DNA of 64,000 nt. It comes from Haliea sp. (GTDB lineage: Bacteria > Pseudomonadota > Gammaproteobacteria > Pseudomonadales > Halieaceae). A program made the translations under genes and the position numbers. The number at the start of each line of letters is the position of its first letter. Positions within the stretch are counted from its first letter, which is position 1. The stretch spans positions 496,001 to 560,000 of the forward strand of contig NZNC01000015.1 of assembly GCA_002692965.1 (NCBI GenBank). The letters are read 5' to 3'. Shown here piece after piece: positions 63,594-64,000 of this stretch. A model generated the notes under the pieces. It made no database searches. It saw only the letters and a program-made list of their open reading frames with translations, and was not told the DNA's origin.

Positions 63594-64000
63594 ATCTGGC
63601 GGAGATGCTCGGGCTGAAAACGTGGAACCCACAACTACCCCCTGCGGAAACTGCGGATTCTGCGGAAACCGCACAACCACGCGGTCTAGGGAATCCGCAG
63701 CCCCCTGCGGAAAACTGCGGAGAGGCCCCCACCCCCTGCGGAATCCGCAGTAGTCCGCAACCACCTGCGGAAAGCGAAACCCGCACCGTTACTGGCTTTC
63801 GAGAGAAATCCGCAAATCCGCAAAATCCGCAGCCCCTCCCGAGGATTGCGGAACCAGCCCTGCCCATCACCCGGGACTACTTTGCCAGCCTGGGTGTACA
63901 CCTGCTGGCCGATGACCTGGCTTTTCTGCGCTGGCACCTGCCCAGGGCTACCGCTGCCCGCAATGCTGCCGTGCGTGAGTACGTGCGCCGCTGGCATGAC
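63590..64000 (+). CDS. Island protein with repetitive Pro/Ala/Gln-rich region, 3' end outside window
   Basis: Starts in an ATGA overlap with the DUF3987 gene and stays open to the window end (137 codons). The N-terminus MNLAEMLGLKTWNP is followed by about 70 residues of low complexity (PPAETADSAETAQP, NPQPPAENCG, SANPQNPQPLP). These are encoded by the TGCGGA/TCCGCA array. From about residue 91 the sequence turns ordinary (ITRDYFASLGVHLLADDLAF). Function unknown. Confidence 0.8.
   Translation, partial: MNLAEMLGLKTWNPQLPPAETADSAETAQPRGLGNPQPPAENCGEAPTPCGIRSSPQPPAESETRTVTGFREKSANPQNPQPLPRIAEPALPITRDYFASLGVHLLADDLAFLRWHLPRATAARNAAVREYVRRWHD
63643..63852. repeat. TGCGGA/TCCGCA hexamer array
   Basis: Fourteen copies in 210 bp: TGCGGA at 63643, 63652, 63661, 63706, 63716, 63737, 63766, 63847; TCCGCA at 63694, 63744, 63754, 63809, 63817, 63826. 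Several are 9 bp apart. The array lies inside a reading frame directly after the primase/helicase genes. It looks like an iteron or protein-binding array, or a tandem expansion. Confidence 0.85.

Overview
This is a GC-rich (roughly 65% by eye) chromosomal segment of a gammaproteobacterium. The gene set and order (pilMNOPQ-aroK-aroB next to a divergent PBP1A gene, tatABC with hisIE and ubiBJE, hslVU-SPOR-argS-priA-rpmE, a BioH-BioC fusion, a DUF3094 protein) fit a marine member of the Cellvibrionales, most likely near Halieaceae. That placement is an inference from gene content, not from a marker-gene comparison. About 58.4 kb is ordinary core chromosome. The last 5.5 kb is the start of an integrated element that runs off the right edge.

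Layout. 1-5388: the end of an NhaC-type antiporter (minus), then an overlapping pair, a FAN1-type VRR-NUC nuclease and an iron-sulfur DinG/XPD-like helicase with an N-terminal PDDEXK nuclease domain. 5389-5717: no gene; three stem-loop elements. 5718-10467: a singlet-oxygen-type stress locus of cyclopropane fatty acid synthase, DUF1365 protein and FAD amine oxidase (minus), divergent from an ECF11 sigma factor and its ChrR anti-sigma factor, with a matching promoter motif on each strand. 10741-13527: three-gene proton-translocating transhydrogenase. 13603-27572: a long minus-strand run of tightly packed genes: ABC exporter, tatCBA, hisE/hisI, ubiB/ubiJ/ubiE, DUF971, hslUV, SPOR protein, argS, priA. 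27788-29445: rpmE and malic enzyme. 29477-31915: PBP1A, divergent from the pilMNOPQ-aroK-aroB run (32099-38733). 38925-44810: glutamate synthase gltBD. 44811-45291: two more palindromic elements of the same family as those near 5.5 kb. 45292-50479: hemE, an acyltransferase, a TrmB-like methyltransferase, cysE, srkA and comF. 50546-55034: complete late biotin operon bioB-bioF-bioHC-bioD, behind a promoter overlapped by a BirA-operator-like palindrome. 55185-58341: acyl-CoA dehydrogenase, DUF3094 protein, PAS-GGDEF diguanylate cyclase.

At 58439-58515 a tRNA-Pro(CGG) gene is followed at once by a P4-type tyrosine integrase, an unrecognised HTH protein of partly atypical base composition, an AlpA-like regulator, a Toprim primase, a DUF3987 helicase-like protein and an open-ended gene crossed by a dense hexamer repeat array. 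The last four genes overlap as ATGA junctions. This is the integration and replication module of a tRNA-targeted island or satellite.

The most unusual signals are the family of nested palindromes (four copies: a conserved one-sided core of about 30 nt, element-specific but near-perfect outer arms, element-specific inner stems), the paired TGATCC-N18 promoters of the sigma/ChrR locus, the candidate BirA operator, and the 14-copy TGCGGA/TCCGCA array in the island.
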